Assembly: GCA_019054805.1 (NCBI GenBank)
Contig: JAHQIY010000005.1
Span: 1 to 64,000 of the forward strand
Direction: 5' to 3'
Origin: Brachionus manjavacas
Taxonomy: Eukaryota; Rotifera; Eurotatoria; Ploima; Brachionidae
DNA: 64,000 nucleotides
Shown: positions 42,901 through 53,095 of the stretch, one piece after another
Numbering within the stretch: position 1 is the stretch's first letter
How the letters are laid out: each line of letters begins with the position of its first letter
Position numbers and translations under genes: made by a program
Notes under the pieces: generated by a model
Seen by the model: the letters and a program-made list of their open reading frames with translations, nothing else
Told to the model about the DNA's origin: nothing
The model's database searches: none

Positions 42901-45900
42901 TTGCAATGAATTTTTCGAATTATGAAAAACCGAAGATACCACTAGATAGATCTTGAGATTTTCTTGCCTTTGGCTTTTACAGATCAAAAAAAGGTCAAAG
43001 ATACGAAAAGTTATGCACTTGCGAAACTTGCAAGTAATTACCAGTCACTTAGTTTGCAAGTAAGTGCAGAATGGTCAATTTTTTAGCTACGATAATGATT
43101 AATAGCTCAAATTCAAGAGCTCAAAAAGTTCTACATGATACAATTTACAGGAGTCAAAAAAGTTTAAAGGGCAAGATTTTAGGCGACTTCGAAAATGAGC
43201 AAAAAACCCATTTTTTGACGTTTTTCAGATAGGTTTTTTGCAATGAATTTTTCGAATTATGAAAAACCGAAGATACCACTAGATAGATCTTGAGATTTTC
43301 TTGCCTTTGGCTTTTACAGATCAAAAAAAGGTCAAAGATACGAAAAGTTATGCACTTGCGAAACTTGCAAGTAATTACCAGTCACTTAGTTTGCAAGTAA
43401 GTGCAGAATGGTCAATTTTTTAGCTACGATAATGATTAATAGCTCAAATTCAAGAGCTCAAAAAGTTCTACATGATACAATTTACAGGAGTCAAAAAAGT
43501 TTAAAGGGCAAGATTTTAGGCGACTTCGAAAATGAGCAAAAAACCCATTTTTTGACGTTTTTCAGATAGGTTTTTTGCAATGAATTTTTCGAATTATGAA
43601 AAACCGAAGATACCACTAGATAGATCTTGAGATTTTCTTGCCTTTGGCTTTTACAGATCAAAAAAAGGTCAAAGATACGAAAAGTTATGCACTTGCGAAA
43701 CTTGCAAGTAATTACCAGTCACTTAGTTTGCAAGTAAGTGCAGAATGGTCAATTTTTTAGCTACCATAATGATTAATAGCTCGAATTCAAGAGCTCAAGA
43801 AGTTCTACATGATATAATTTGCAGGAGCCCAATAAAATTAAAGGACAAGATTTTAAGCGACTTCGAAAATGTACAAAAAACCCATTTTTTGACGTTTTTC
43901 AGATAGGTTTTTTGCAATGAATTTTTCGAATTATGAAAAACCGAAGATACCACTAGATAGATCTTGAGATTTTCTTGCCTTTGGCTTTTACAGATCAAAA
44001 AAAGGTCAAAGATACGAAAAGTTATGCACTTGCGAAACTTGCAAGTAATTACCAGTCACTTAGTTTGCAAGTAAGTGCAGAATGGTCAATTTTTTAGCTA
44101 CGATAATGATTAATAGCTCAAATTCAAGAGCTCAAAAAGTTCTACATGATACAATTTACAGGAGTCAAAAAAGTTTAAAGGACAAGATTTTAGGCGACTT
44201 CGAAAATGAGCAAAAAACCCATTTTTTGACGTTTTTCAGATAGGTTTTTTGCAATGAATTTTTCGAATTATGAAAAACCGAAGATACCACTAGATAGATC
44301 TTGAGATTTTCTTGCCTTTGGCTTTTACAGATCAAAAAAGGTCAAAGATACGAAAAGTTATGCACTTGCGAAACTTGCAAGTAATTACCAGTCACTTAGT
44401 TTGCAAGTAAGTGCAGAATGGTCAATTTTTTAGCTACGATAATGATTAATAGCTCAAATTCAAGAGCTCAAAAAGTTCTACATGATACAATTTACAGGAG
44501 TCAAAAAAGTTTAAAGGACAAGATTTTAGGCGACTTCGAAAATGAGCAAAAAACCCATTTTTTGACGTTTTTCAGATAGGTTTTTTGCAATGAATTTTTC
44601 GAATTATGAAAAACCGAAGATACCACTAGATAGATCTTGAGATTTTCTTGCCTTTGGCTTTTACAGATCAAAAAAAGGTCAAAGATACGAAAAGTTATGC
44701 ACTTGCGAAACTTGCAAGTAATTACCAGTCACTTAGTTTGCAAGTAAGTGCAGAATGGTCAATTTTTTAGCTACGATAATGATTAATAGCTCAAATTCAA
44801 GAGCTCAAAAAGTTCTACATGATACAATTTACAGGAGTCAAAAAAGTTTAAAGGACAAGATTTTAGGCGACTTCGAAAATGAGCAAAAAACCCATTTTTT
44901 GACGTTTTTCAGATAGGTTTTTTGCAATGAATTTTTCGAATTATGAAAAACCGAAGATACCACTAGATAGATCTTGAGATTTTCTTGCCTTTGGCTTTTA
45001 CAGATCAAAAAAGGTCAAAGATACGAAAAGTTATGCACTTGCGAAACTTGCAAGTAATTACCAGTCACTTAGTTTGCAAGTAAGTGCAGAATGGTCAATT
45101 TTTTAGCTACGATAATGATTAATAGCTCAAATTCAAGAGCTCAAAAAGTTCTACATGATACAATTTACAGGAGTCAAAAAAGTTTAAAGGGCAAGATTTT
45201 AGGCGACTTCGAAAATGAGCAAAAAACCCATTTTTTGACGTTTTTCAGATAGGTTTTTTGCAATGAATTTTTCGAATTATGAAAAACCGAAGATACCACT
45301 AGATAGATCTTGAGATTTTCTTGCCTTTGGCTTTTACAGATCAAAAAAAGGTCAAAGATACGAAAAGTTATGCACTTGCGAAACTTGCAAGTAATTACCA
45401 GTCACTTAGTTTGCAAGTAAGTGCAGAATGGTCAATTTTTTAGCTACGATAATGATTAATAGCTCAAATTCAAGAGCTCAAAAAGTTCTACATGATACAA
45501 TTTACAGGAGTCAAAAAAGTTTAAAGGGCAAGATTTTAGGCGACTTCGAAAATGAGCAAAAAACCCATTTTTTGACGTTTTTCAGATAGGTTTTTTGCAA
45601 TGAATTTTTCGAATTATGAAAAACCGAAGATACCACTAGATAGATCTTGAGATTTTCTTGCCTTTGGCTTTTACAGATCAAATAAGGTCAAAGATACGAA
45701 AAGTTATGCACTTGCGAAACTTGCAAGTAATTACCAGTCACTTAGTTTGCAAGTAAGTGCAGAATGGTCAATTTTTTAGCTACGATAATGATTAATAGCT
45801 CAAATTCAAGAGCTCAAAAAGTTCTACATGATACAATTTACAGGAGTCAAAAAAGTTTAAAGGGCAAGATTTTAGGCGACTTCGAAAATGAGCAAAAAAC

Positions 45901-48900
45901 CCATTTTTTGACGTTTTTCAGATAGGTTTTTTGCAATGAATTTTTCGAATTATGAAAAACCGAAGATACCACTAGATAGATCTTGAGATTTTCTTGCCTT
46001 TGGCTTTTACAGATCAAATGAAGGTCAAAGATACGAAAAGTTATGCACTTGCGAAACTTGCAAGTAATTACCAGTCACTTAGTTTGCAAGTAAGTGCAGA
46101 ATGGTCAATTTTTTAGCTACGATAATGATTAATAGCTCAAATTCAAGAGCTCAAAAAGTTCTACATGATACAATTTACAGGAGTCAAAAAAGTTTAAAGG
46201 ACAAGATTTTAGGCGACTTCGAAAATGAGCAAAAAACCCATTTTTTGACGTTTTTCAGATAGGTTTTTTGCAATGAATTTTTCGAATTATGAAAAACCGA
46301 AGATACCACTAGATAGATCTTGAGATTTTCTTGCCTTTGGCTTTTACAGATCAAAAAAAGGTCAAAGATACGAAAAGTTATGCACTTGCGAAACTTGCAA
46401 GTAATTACCAGTCACTTAGTTTGCAAGTAAGTGCAGAATGGTCAATTTTTTAGCTACGATAATGATTAATAGCTCAAATTCAAGAGCTCAAAAAGTTCTA
46501 CATGATACAATTTCCAGGAGTCAAAAAAAGTTAAAAGGACAAGATTTTAGGCGACTTCGAAAATGAGCAAAAAACCCATTTTTTGACGTTTTTCAGATAG
46601 GTTTTTTGCAATGAATTTTTCGAATTATGAAAAACCGAAGATACCACTAGATAGATCTTGAGATTTTCTTGCCTTTGGCTTTTACAGATCAAAAAAAGGT
46701 CAAAGATACGAAAAGTTATGCACTTGCGAAACTTGCAAGTAATTACCAGTCACTTAGTTTGCAAGTAAGTGCAGAATGGTCAATTTTTTAGCTACGATAA
46801 TGATTAATAGCTCAAATTCAAGAGCTCAAAAAGTTCTACATGATTCAATTTACTGGAGTCAAAAAAGTAAAAAGGACAAGATTTTAGACGACTTCGAAAA
46901 TGAGCAAAAAACCCATTTTTTGACGTTTTTCAGATAGGTTTTTTGCAATGAATTTTTCGAATTATGAAAAACCGAAGATACCATTAGATAGATCTTGAGA
47001 TTTTCTTGCCTTTGGCTTTTACAGATCAAAAAAAGGTCAAAGATACGAAAAGTTATGCACTTGCGAAACTTGCAAGTAATTACCAGTCACTTAGTTTGCA
47101 AGTAAGTGCAGAATGGTCAATTTTTTAGCTACGATAATGATTAATAGCTCAAATTCAAGAGCTCAAAAAGTTCTACATGATACAATTTACAGGAGTCAAA
47201 AAAGTTTAAAGGGCAAGATTTTAGGCGACTTCGAAAATGAGCAAAAAACCCATTTTTTGACGTTTTTCAGATAGGTTTTTTGCAATGAATTTTTCGAATT
47301 ATGAAAAACCGAAGATACCACTAGATAGATCTTGAGATTTTCTTGCCTTTGGCTTTTACAGATCAAAAAAAGGTCAAAGATACGAAAAGTTATGCACTTG
47401 CGAAACTTGCAAGTAATTACCAGTCACTTAGTTTGCAAGTAAGTGCAGAATGGTCAATTTTTTAGCTACGATAATGATTAATAGCTCAAATTCAAGAGCT
47501 CAAAAAGTTCTACATGATACAATTTACAGGAGTCAAAAAAGTTTAAAGGGCAAGATTTTAGGCGACTTCGAAAATGAGCAAAAAACCCATTTTTTGACGT
47601 TTTTCAGATAGGTTTTTTGCAATGAATTTTTCGAATTATGAAAAACCGAAGATACCACTAGATAGATCTTGAGATTTTCTTGCCTTTGGCTTTTACAGAT
47701 CAAAAAAAGGTCAAAGATACGAAAAGTTATGCACTTGCGAAACTTGCAAGTAATTACCAGTCACTTAGTTTGCAAGTAAGTGCAGAATGGTCAATTTTTT
47801 AGCTACGATAATGATTAATAGCTCAAATTCAAGAGCTCAAAAAGTTCTACATGATACAATTTACAGGAGTCAAAAAAGTTTAAAGGGCAAGATTTTAGGC
47901 GACTTCGAAAATGAGCAAAAAACCCATTTTTTGACGTTTTTCAGATAGGTTTTTTGCAATGAATTTTTCGAATTATGAAAAACCGAAGATACCACTAGAT
48001 AGATCTTGAGATTTTCTTGCCTTTGGCTTTTACAGATCAAAAAAGGTCAAAGATACGAAAAGTTATGCACTTGCGAAACTTGCAAGTAATTACCAGTCAC
48101 TTAGTTTTCAAGTAAGTGCAGAATGGTCAATTTTTTAGCTACGATAATGATTAATAGCTCAAATTCAAGAGCGCAAAAAGTTCTACATGACACAATTTAC
48201 AGGAGTCAAAAAAAATTAAAGGACAAGATTTTAGGCGACTTCGAAAAAGAGCAAAAAACCCATTTTTTGACGTTTTTCAGATAGGTTTTTTGCAATGAAT
48301 TTTTCGAATTATGGAAAACCGAAGATACCACTAGATAGATCTTGAGATTTTCTTGCCTTTGGCTTTTACAGATCAAAAAAAGGTCAAAGATACGAAAAGT
48401 TATGCACTTGCGAAACTTGCAAGTAATTACCAGTCACTTAGTTTGCAAGTAAGTGCAGAATGGTCAATTTTTTAGCTACGATAATGATTAATAGCTCAAA
48501 TTCAAAAGCTCAAAAAGTTCTACATGATACAATTTACAGGAGTCAAAAAAATTAAAAGGACAAGATTATAGGCGACTTCGAAAATGAGCAAAAAACCCAT
48601 TTTTTGACGTTTTTCAGATAGGTTTTTTGCAATGAATTTTTCGAATTATGAAAAACCGAAGATACCACTAGATAGATCTTGAGATTTTCTTGCCTTTGGC
48701 TTTTACAGATCAAAAAAAGGTCAAAGATACGAAAAGTTATGCACTTGCGAAACTTGCAAGTAATTACCAGTCACTTAGTTTGCAAGTAAGTGCAGAATGG
48801 TCAATTTTTTAGCTACGATAATGATTAATAGCTCAAATTCAAGAGCTCAAAAAGTTCTACATGATACAATTTACAGGAGTCAAAAAAGTTTAAAGGACAA

Positions 48901-50905
48901 TATTTTAGGGGACTTCGAAAATGAGCAAAAAACCCATTTTTTGACGTTTTTCAGATAGGTTTTTTGCAATGAATTTTTCGAATTATGAAAAACCGAAGAT
49001 ACCATTAGATAGATCTTGAGATTTTCTTGCCTTTGGCTTTTACAGATCAAAAAAAGGTCAAAGATACGAAAAGTTATGCACTTGCGAAACTTGGAAGTAA
49101 TTACCAGTCACTTAGTTTGCAAGTAAGTGCAGAATGGTCAATTTTTTAGCTACGATAATGATTAATAGCTCAAATTCAAGAGCTCAAAAAGTTCTACATG
49201 ATACAATTTACAGGAGTCAAAAAAAATAAAAGGACAAGATTTTAGGCGACTTCGAAAAAGAGCAAAAAACCCATTTTTTGACGTTTTTCAGATAGGTTTT
49301 TTGCAATGAATTTTTCGAATTATGAAAAACCGAAGATACCACTAGATAGATCTTGAGATTTTCTTGCCTTTGGCTTTTACAGATCAAAAAAAGGTCAAAG
49401 ATACGAAAAGTTATGCACTTGCGAAACTTGCAAGTAATTACCAGTCACTTAGTTTGCAAGTAAGTGCAGAATGGTCAATTTTTTAGCTACGATAATGATT
49501 AATAGCTCAAATTCAAGAGCGCAAAAAGTTCTACATGACACAATTTACAGGAGTCAAAAAAAATAAAAGGACAAGATTTTAGGCGACTTCGAAAAAGAGC
49601 AAAAAACCCATTTTTTGACGTTTTTCAGATAGGTTTTTTGCAATGAATTTTTCGAATTATGGAAAACCGAAGATACCACTAGATAGATCTTGAGATTTTC
49701 TTGCCTTTGGCTTTTACAGATCAAAAAAAGGTCAAAGATACGAAAAGTTATGCACTTGCGAAACTTGCAAGTAATTACCAATCACTTAGTTTGCAAGTAA
49801 GTGCAGAATGGTCAATTTTTTAGCTACGATAATGATTAATAGCTCAAATTCAAGAGCTCAAAAAGTTCTACATGATACAATTTACAGGAGTCAAAAAAGT
49901 TTAAAGGGCAAGATTTTAGGCGACTTCGAAAAATACCAAAAAACCCATTTTTTGACGTTTTTCAGATAGGTTTTTTGCAATGAATTTTTCGAATTATGAA
50001 AAACCGAAGATACCATTAGATAGATCTTGAGATTTTCTTGCCTTTGGCTTTTACAGATCAAAAAAAGGTCAAAGATACGAAAAGTTATGCACTTGCGAAA
50101 CTTGCAAGTAATTACCAGTCACTTAGTTTGCAAGTAAGTGCAGAATGGTCAATTTTTTAGCTACGATAATGATTAATAGCTCAAATTCAAGAGCGCAAAA
50201 AGTTCTACATGACACAATTTACAGGAGTCAAAAAAAATAAAAGGACAAGATTTTAGGCGACTTCGAAAAAGAGCAAAAAACCCATTTTTTGACGTTTTTC
50301 AGATAGGTTTTTTGCAATGAATTTTTCGAATTATGGAAAACCGAAGATACCACTAGATAGATCTTGAGATTTTCTTGCCTTTGGCTTTTACAGATCAAAA
50401 AAAGGTCAAAGATACGAAAAGTTATGCACTTGCGAAACTTGCAAGTAATTACCAGTCACTTAGTTTGCAAGTAAGTGCAGAATGGTCAATTTTTTAGCTA
50501 CGATAATGATTAATAGCTCAAATTCAAGAGCTCAAAAAGTTCTACATGATACAATTTACAGGAGTCAAAAAGTTTAAAGGACAAGATTTTAGGCGACTTC
50601 GAAAATGAGCAAAAAACCCATTTTTTGACGTTTTTCAGATAGGTTTTTTGCAATGAATTTTTCGAATTATGAAAAACCGAAGATACCACTAGATAGATCT
50701 TGAGATTTTCTTGCCTTTGGCTTTTACAGATCAAAAAAAGGTCAAAGATACGAAAAGTTATGCACTTGCGAAACTTGCAAGTAATTACCAATCACTTAGT
50801 TTGCAAGTAAGTGCAGAATGGTCAATTTTTTAGCTACGATAATGATTAATAGCTCAAATTCAAGAGCTCAAAAAGTTCTACATGATACAATTTACTGGAA
50901 TCAAA
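15862..50905 (-). repeat. Satellite array, right block, inverted orientation (~337-bp monomer)
   Basis: The same satellite monomer as the left block, in reverse complement, in an unbroken head-to-tail run of roughly 104 copies. Spacing of shared rare variants is always close to a multiple of 336.8 bp. The block is visibly more homogeneous than the left block and is almost entirely of the CCCTTTAAAC/GACTCCTGTAAATT subtype. A variant with an A-rich stretch (AAAAAAAATAAAAGGACAAG) is concentrated between about 36,740 and 41,150 and again from about 48,200 to 50,250. The last copy breaks off at about 50,905 after TTTACTGGAATCAAA. Confidence 0.98.
17029..17124 (-). repeat. 48-bp tandem duplication inside one monomer
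   Basis: The segment 17,029-17,076 (from GATACGAAAAGTT to CCAGTCA) is repeated directly at 17,077-17,124, so this monomer is about 48 bp longer than its neighbours. The second copy ends CCAATCA instead of CCAGTCA. I saw no other copy with this duplication. Confidence 0.9.
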
Positions 50906-51277
50906 GTAAGCAAGTGGTTTCTTCGTTTTTCCATAATTCGAATTATTATTAGAAAAATCTAATCTGAAAAACGTCGATAAATTGATAATTTGCTCTATTT
51001 TGAAGTCGCATTTAATCTTGTCAAATTAATTATTTAGCATTCTATATATTAATCATGTAGAACTTTTTGAGTTTTTGATTTGAACTTTTAATCATTATCG
51101 TTGTAAAAAATTGACTTTTCTGAAGTGACTTGAAAGCTAAGTGACTTGTAATTACTTGCAAGAATCCCATGTGCATTACTTTTCGTATCTTTGACCTTTT
51201 TTTGATCTGTAAAAGCCAAAGGCAAGAAAATCTCAAGATCTATCTTAGGGTTTTCATAATTCGAAAAATTTATTGCA
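50906..51277 (+). repeat. Diverged satellite monomer in forward orientation at the array edge
   Basis: After the inverted block ends, a single degraded copy of the monomer appears in the orientation of the left block. The order of matching motifs is the same as in the monomer: AAGTGGTTTCTTCG, CCATAATTCGAA, CTGAAAAACGTC, TTTTGAAGTCGC, TCATGTAGAACTT, TTAATCATTATCG, CTAAGTGACTTG, then ATTACTTGCAAG. Much of it differs from the array consensus at roughly a quarter to a third of positions by eye. The section 51,178-51,244 matches it exactly, and a second start of the monomer (TTTTCATAATTCG) at 51,251 fades out by 51,277. Confidence 0.9.
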
Positions 51278-51610
51278 TTCTTTTTCACTTCAGAGTTTTA
51301 ATATGAAAATGCTTGCAATTTCAACTTTAAATTATTGTCTTTTAAAAACTGAAAAAAATATTTTAAACATCGCACTTTTTCAATGTTATTTCAACAACCA
51401 TATTAAGTCATCTTTATTTTTAAAAATTTGAAAATTGAATAGTTGATTTGATATAAATTTAGTTTTAGAATAGTATCCTAGTGTATTTTTAGCTTTTTAA
51501 GACAGAAAGTGTACAAAAAAGGGCTCGAAAAGATAATTTATAAATACCTTTTTTTTTAAAGAAAATTATTTTTTCAATTTTATAATGAATATTTATCCAA
51601 ATTTTCCTGT
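51278..51610. other. AT-rich spacer between satellite edge and first gene
   Basis: AT-rich sequence with no reading frame, repeat or recognisable element that I can support. It separates the last satellite fragment from the 3' end of the first minus-strand gene. Confidence 0.6.
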
Positions 51611-51616
51611 TTTATT
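51611..51616 (-). promoter_or_regulatory. Candidate polyadenylation signal (AATAAA)
   Basis: On the minus strand an AATAAA hexamer lies 24 nt past the stop codon of the 106-aa gene. Position and form fit a eukaryotic poly(A) signal, although such hexamers are common by chance in AT-rich DNA. Confidence 0.45.
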
Positions 51617-51639
51617 AACAATAATTATTTACAAATTAT

Positions 51640-52018
51640 TCAAATAACTTGTGGTTTCAATTCCCAGTATCCAAGAGCTAAACTGTAATTTATTTCATTT
51701 TGACTTTTACAAAACAGACATTCGTTAGCAGTTAACTTGATTAGTATATTTTTCCTGGAATTTTTTAATAAAACCGTTTGATCATCTTCCGAAGAAACTA
51801 GCTTGTACTCGCTTCGTTTTTTGGTACCTTTGTATTCGAACCATGAATCACTACATAAATAATTTTCCATGTGCCATGATTTGTCCGAACTAACCCATTT
51901 GGCGTTCAAAATAGTTTCTAAAAAATTAAATTAAAAATTTTATAAAATGATATCAGAATATTAAATTAATTTTACCATTAATTGGAGGAAATATTTTTGT
52001 TCTGAAAATTTTTCCCAT
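51640..52018 (-). CDS. Unrecognised 106-aa protein, two exons
   Basis: I do not recognise this protein. Exon 1 is 52,018-51,976 and starts with ATG (MGKIFRTKIFPPIN); exon 2 is 51,917-51,640. The 58-bp intron begins GTAAAATT and ends TTTTTTAG, and the phase-1 junction keeps the frame open, giving a predicted 106 aa. The exon 2 frame has no ATG of its own at its left end, which supports the spliced start. The protein has no signal peptide or membrane segment that I can see. It is rich in aromatic residues and has short alternating hydrophobic stretches (EYKLVSSEDD, TVLLKNSRKNILIKL), suggesting a small beta-rich fold. Two cysteines form a C-L-F-C pair near residues 86-89 (LTANECLFCKSQ). A candidate poly(A) signal follows the stop. 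The gene is the closest one to the satellite edge, about 360 bp away. Expression is not shown; the intron is the main evidence that it is real. Confidence 0.62.
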
Positions 52019-52620
52019 TTTTTTCACAACTAGTTATGCTATTTTTTTAACAAAAATAATAGCAACTAAAATTTCTGATATTTTTTCTGTTTCTTCGCAA
52101 TAAAAAATACACAGAGTTCTGAATGAACAATACTTGCTTTTAAAAAAAAAATAAAAAAGAATGATGTTTAAAATTATGTATGAAATGATTATTTCTCATG
52201 AGTTAAATTTCAAATCATTTAAAATTATTTATTACAGACGATAAAAAGGGTGTTTAAAGCCTTCACTATGTCTTTACTCATGATGTTATAAAATATTACA
52301 CAGTACATGATAATTGATGTTAATTTAAAACTATTCAACAAAAATTTCTTTTGAATCACTTCTATTTTTACTTTGATTCAAATTTTTTGAACTAAGTAGT
52401 TCCAAAGAACTTATTCTCTTTTAACTTGTTTAAAATTGGTTAGATTAGAATATTTTTACAAAATAAGCTTACGGTTTTCATTAACTTATGAGAGTGTTAG
52501 TTTACTAAAGCATAAAATTTAAAAAAAAAAAAAAAAAAATTAATTTAAGAAATTAATTATTCAAACTTGTATTAGAATCTTAACAAATGAAAAAAAGGTA
52601 TCCAATCCAACCGACAAGAA
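52019..52620. other. Intergenic AT-rich DNA
   Basis: Upstream side of the 106-aa gene. It contains an uninterrupted A run near 52,520-52,539 and otherwise AT-rich sequence. I see no gene here; any promoter of the minus-strand gene would lie in the first part. Confidence 0.5.
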
Positions 52621-52920
52621 CTCTGTATAAATTATTCTAAGATATAGTAGTAGTGGTAGTAGTAATAGTAGTTTAATAAAATGCAACTTAGAGCAATGTC
52701 CAAGCAAAGCTCTAATGAGTTATAGCAGTCGTTTCATTTTGTTTCATTTGTTCTTTCGGCATCCAAACATCTAGTTTCGCTTTGAAGCTATTCAAGCTTC
52801 TCGTAGTCACAATATCTTCCGGCAACTTATTCCAGTTGTTGACAACTCTTTTAGTCAAAAAATTAAATCTTACTTGTTCCCAATGAAGGCTCTTGCTATA
52901 TCTCCTAGGTTCATATCTTT
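52621..52920 (-). mobile_element. 3' end of a CR1/L2-like non-LTR retrotransposon, with microsatellite tail
   Basis: On the minus strand, about 52,918-52,712 encodes the C-terminal tail typical of CR1/L2-type endonuclease/reverse transcriptase proteins. The motif order is RYEPRRYSKS, FLTKRVVNNWNKLPEDIV, then SLNSFKAKLD, and it ends at TAG (52,714-52,712) without a stop in between. After the stop, a short hairpin (TTAGAGC / GCTCTAA arms) is followed by a run of TAC/ACT-type triplets at about 52,645-52,672, the sort of short tandem repeat that ends many CR1/L2 copies. The rest of the element is missing on the 5' side, as in an ordinary 5'-truncated insertion. It lies between the 106-aa gene and the 3' end of the p53-family gene. 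Confidence 0.85.
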
Positions 52921-52956
52921 GATTTTAAATAAATAAACAAATTATTTTAAATAGGT

Positions 52957-52962
52957 TTTATT
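52957..52962 (-). promoter_or_regulatory. Candidate polyadenylation signal for the p53-family gene
   Basis: An AATAAA hexamer on the minus strand about 130 nt past the stop codon at 53,096. It lies before the retrotransposon fragment, so the 3' UTR could end here. In sequence this AT-rich it is only a candidate. Confidence 0.35.
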
Positions 52963-53095
52963 TTAAAAAAAAATCGCTCCAAAATTAATTTGATTTAATA
53001 GGCTTATTATTTTTAATTGACATATTTTAAATTAAAAAAACACGGTCAAAAAATTTATAAAAGAATAATAACATTTAACACTTGAATTTACAAAA

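Noticed and set aside
18860-50791. Recurrent 63-93-aa minus-strand reading frames in the right satellite block
   Set aside because: The same repeat-derived frame read from the inverted copies, often beginning at a non-ATG codon; ends vary with single-base indels.
1-50905. CRISPR array
   Set aside because: There are no unique spacers: the whole 337-bp unit repeats with scattered substitutions, which is satellite DNA.
1-50905. CENP-B box in the satellite monomer
   Set aside because: The TTCGAAGTCGCC and ATTCGAAAAATTC segments were compared with the TTCGNNNNANNCGGG pattern, and the required CGGG is absent.
51042-51288. Two overlapping minus-strand frames over the edge copy
   Set aside because: They lie on the diverged satellite monomer and have no homology beyond it.
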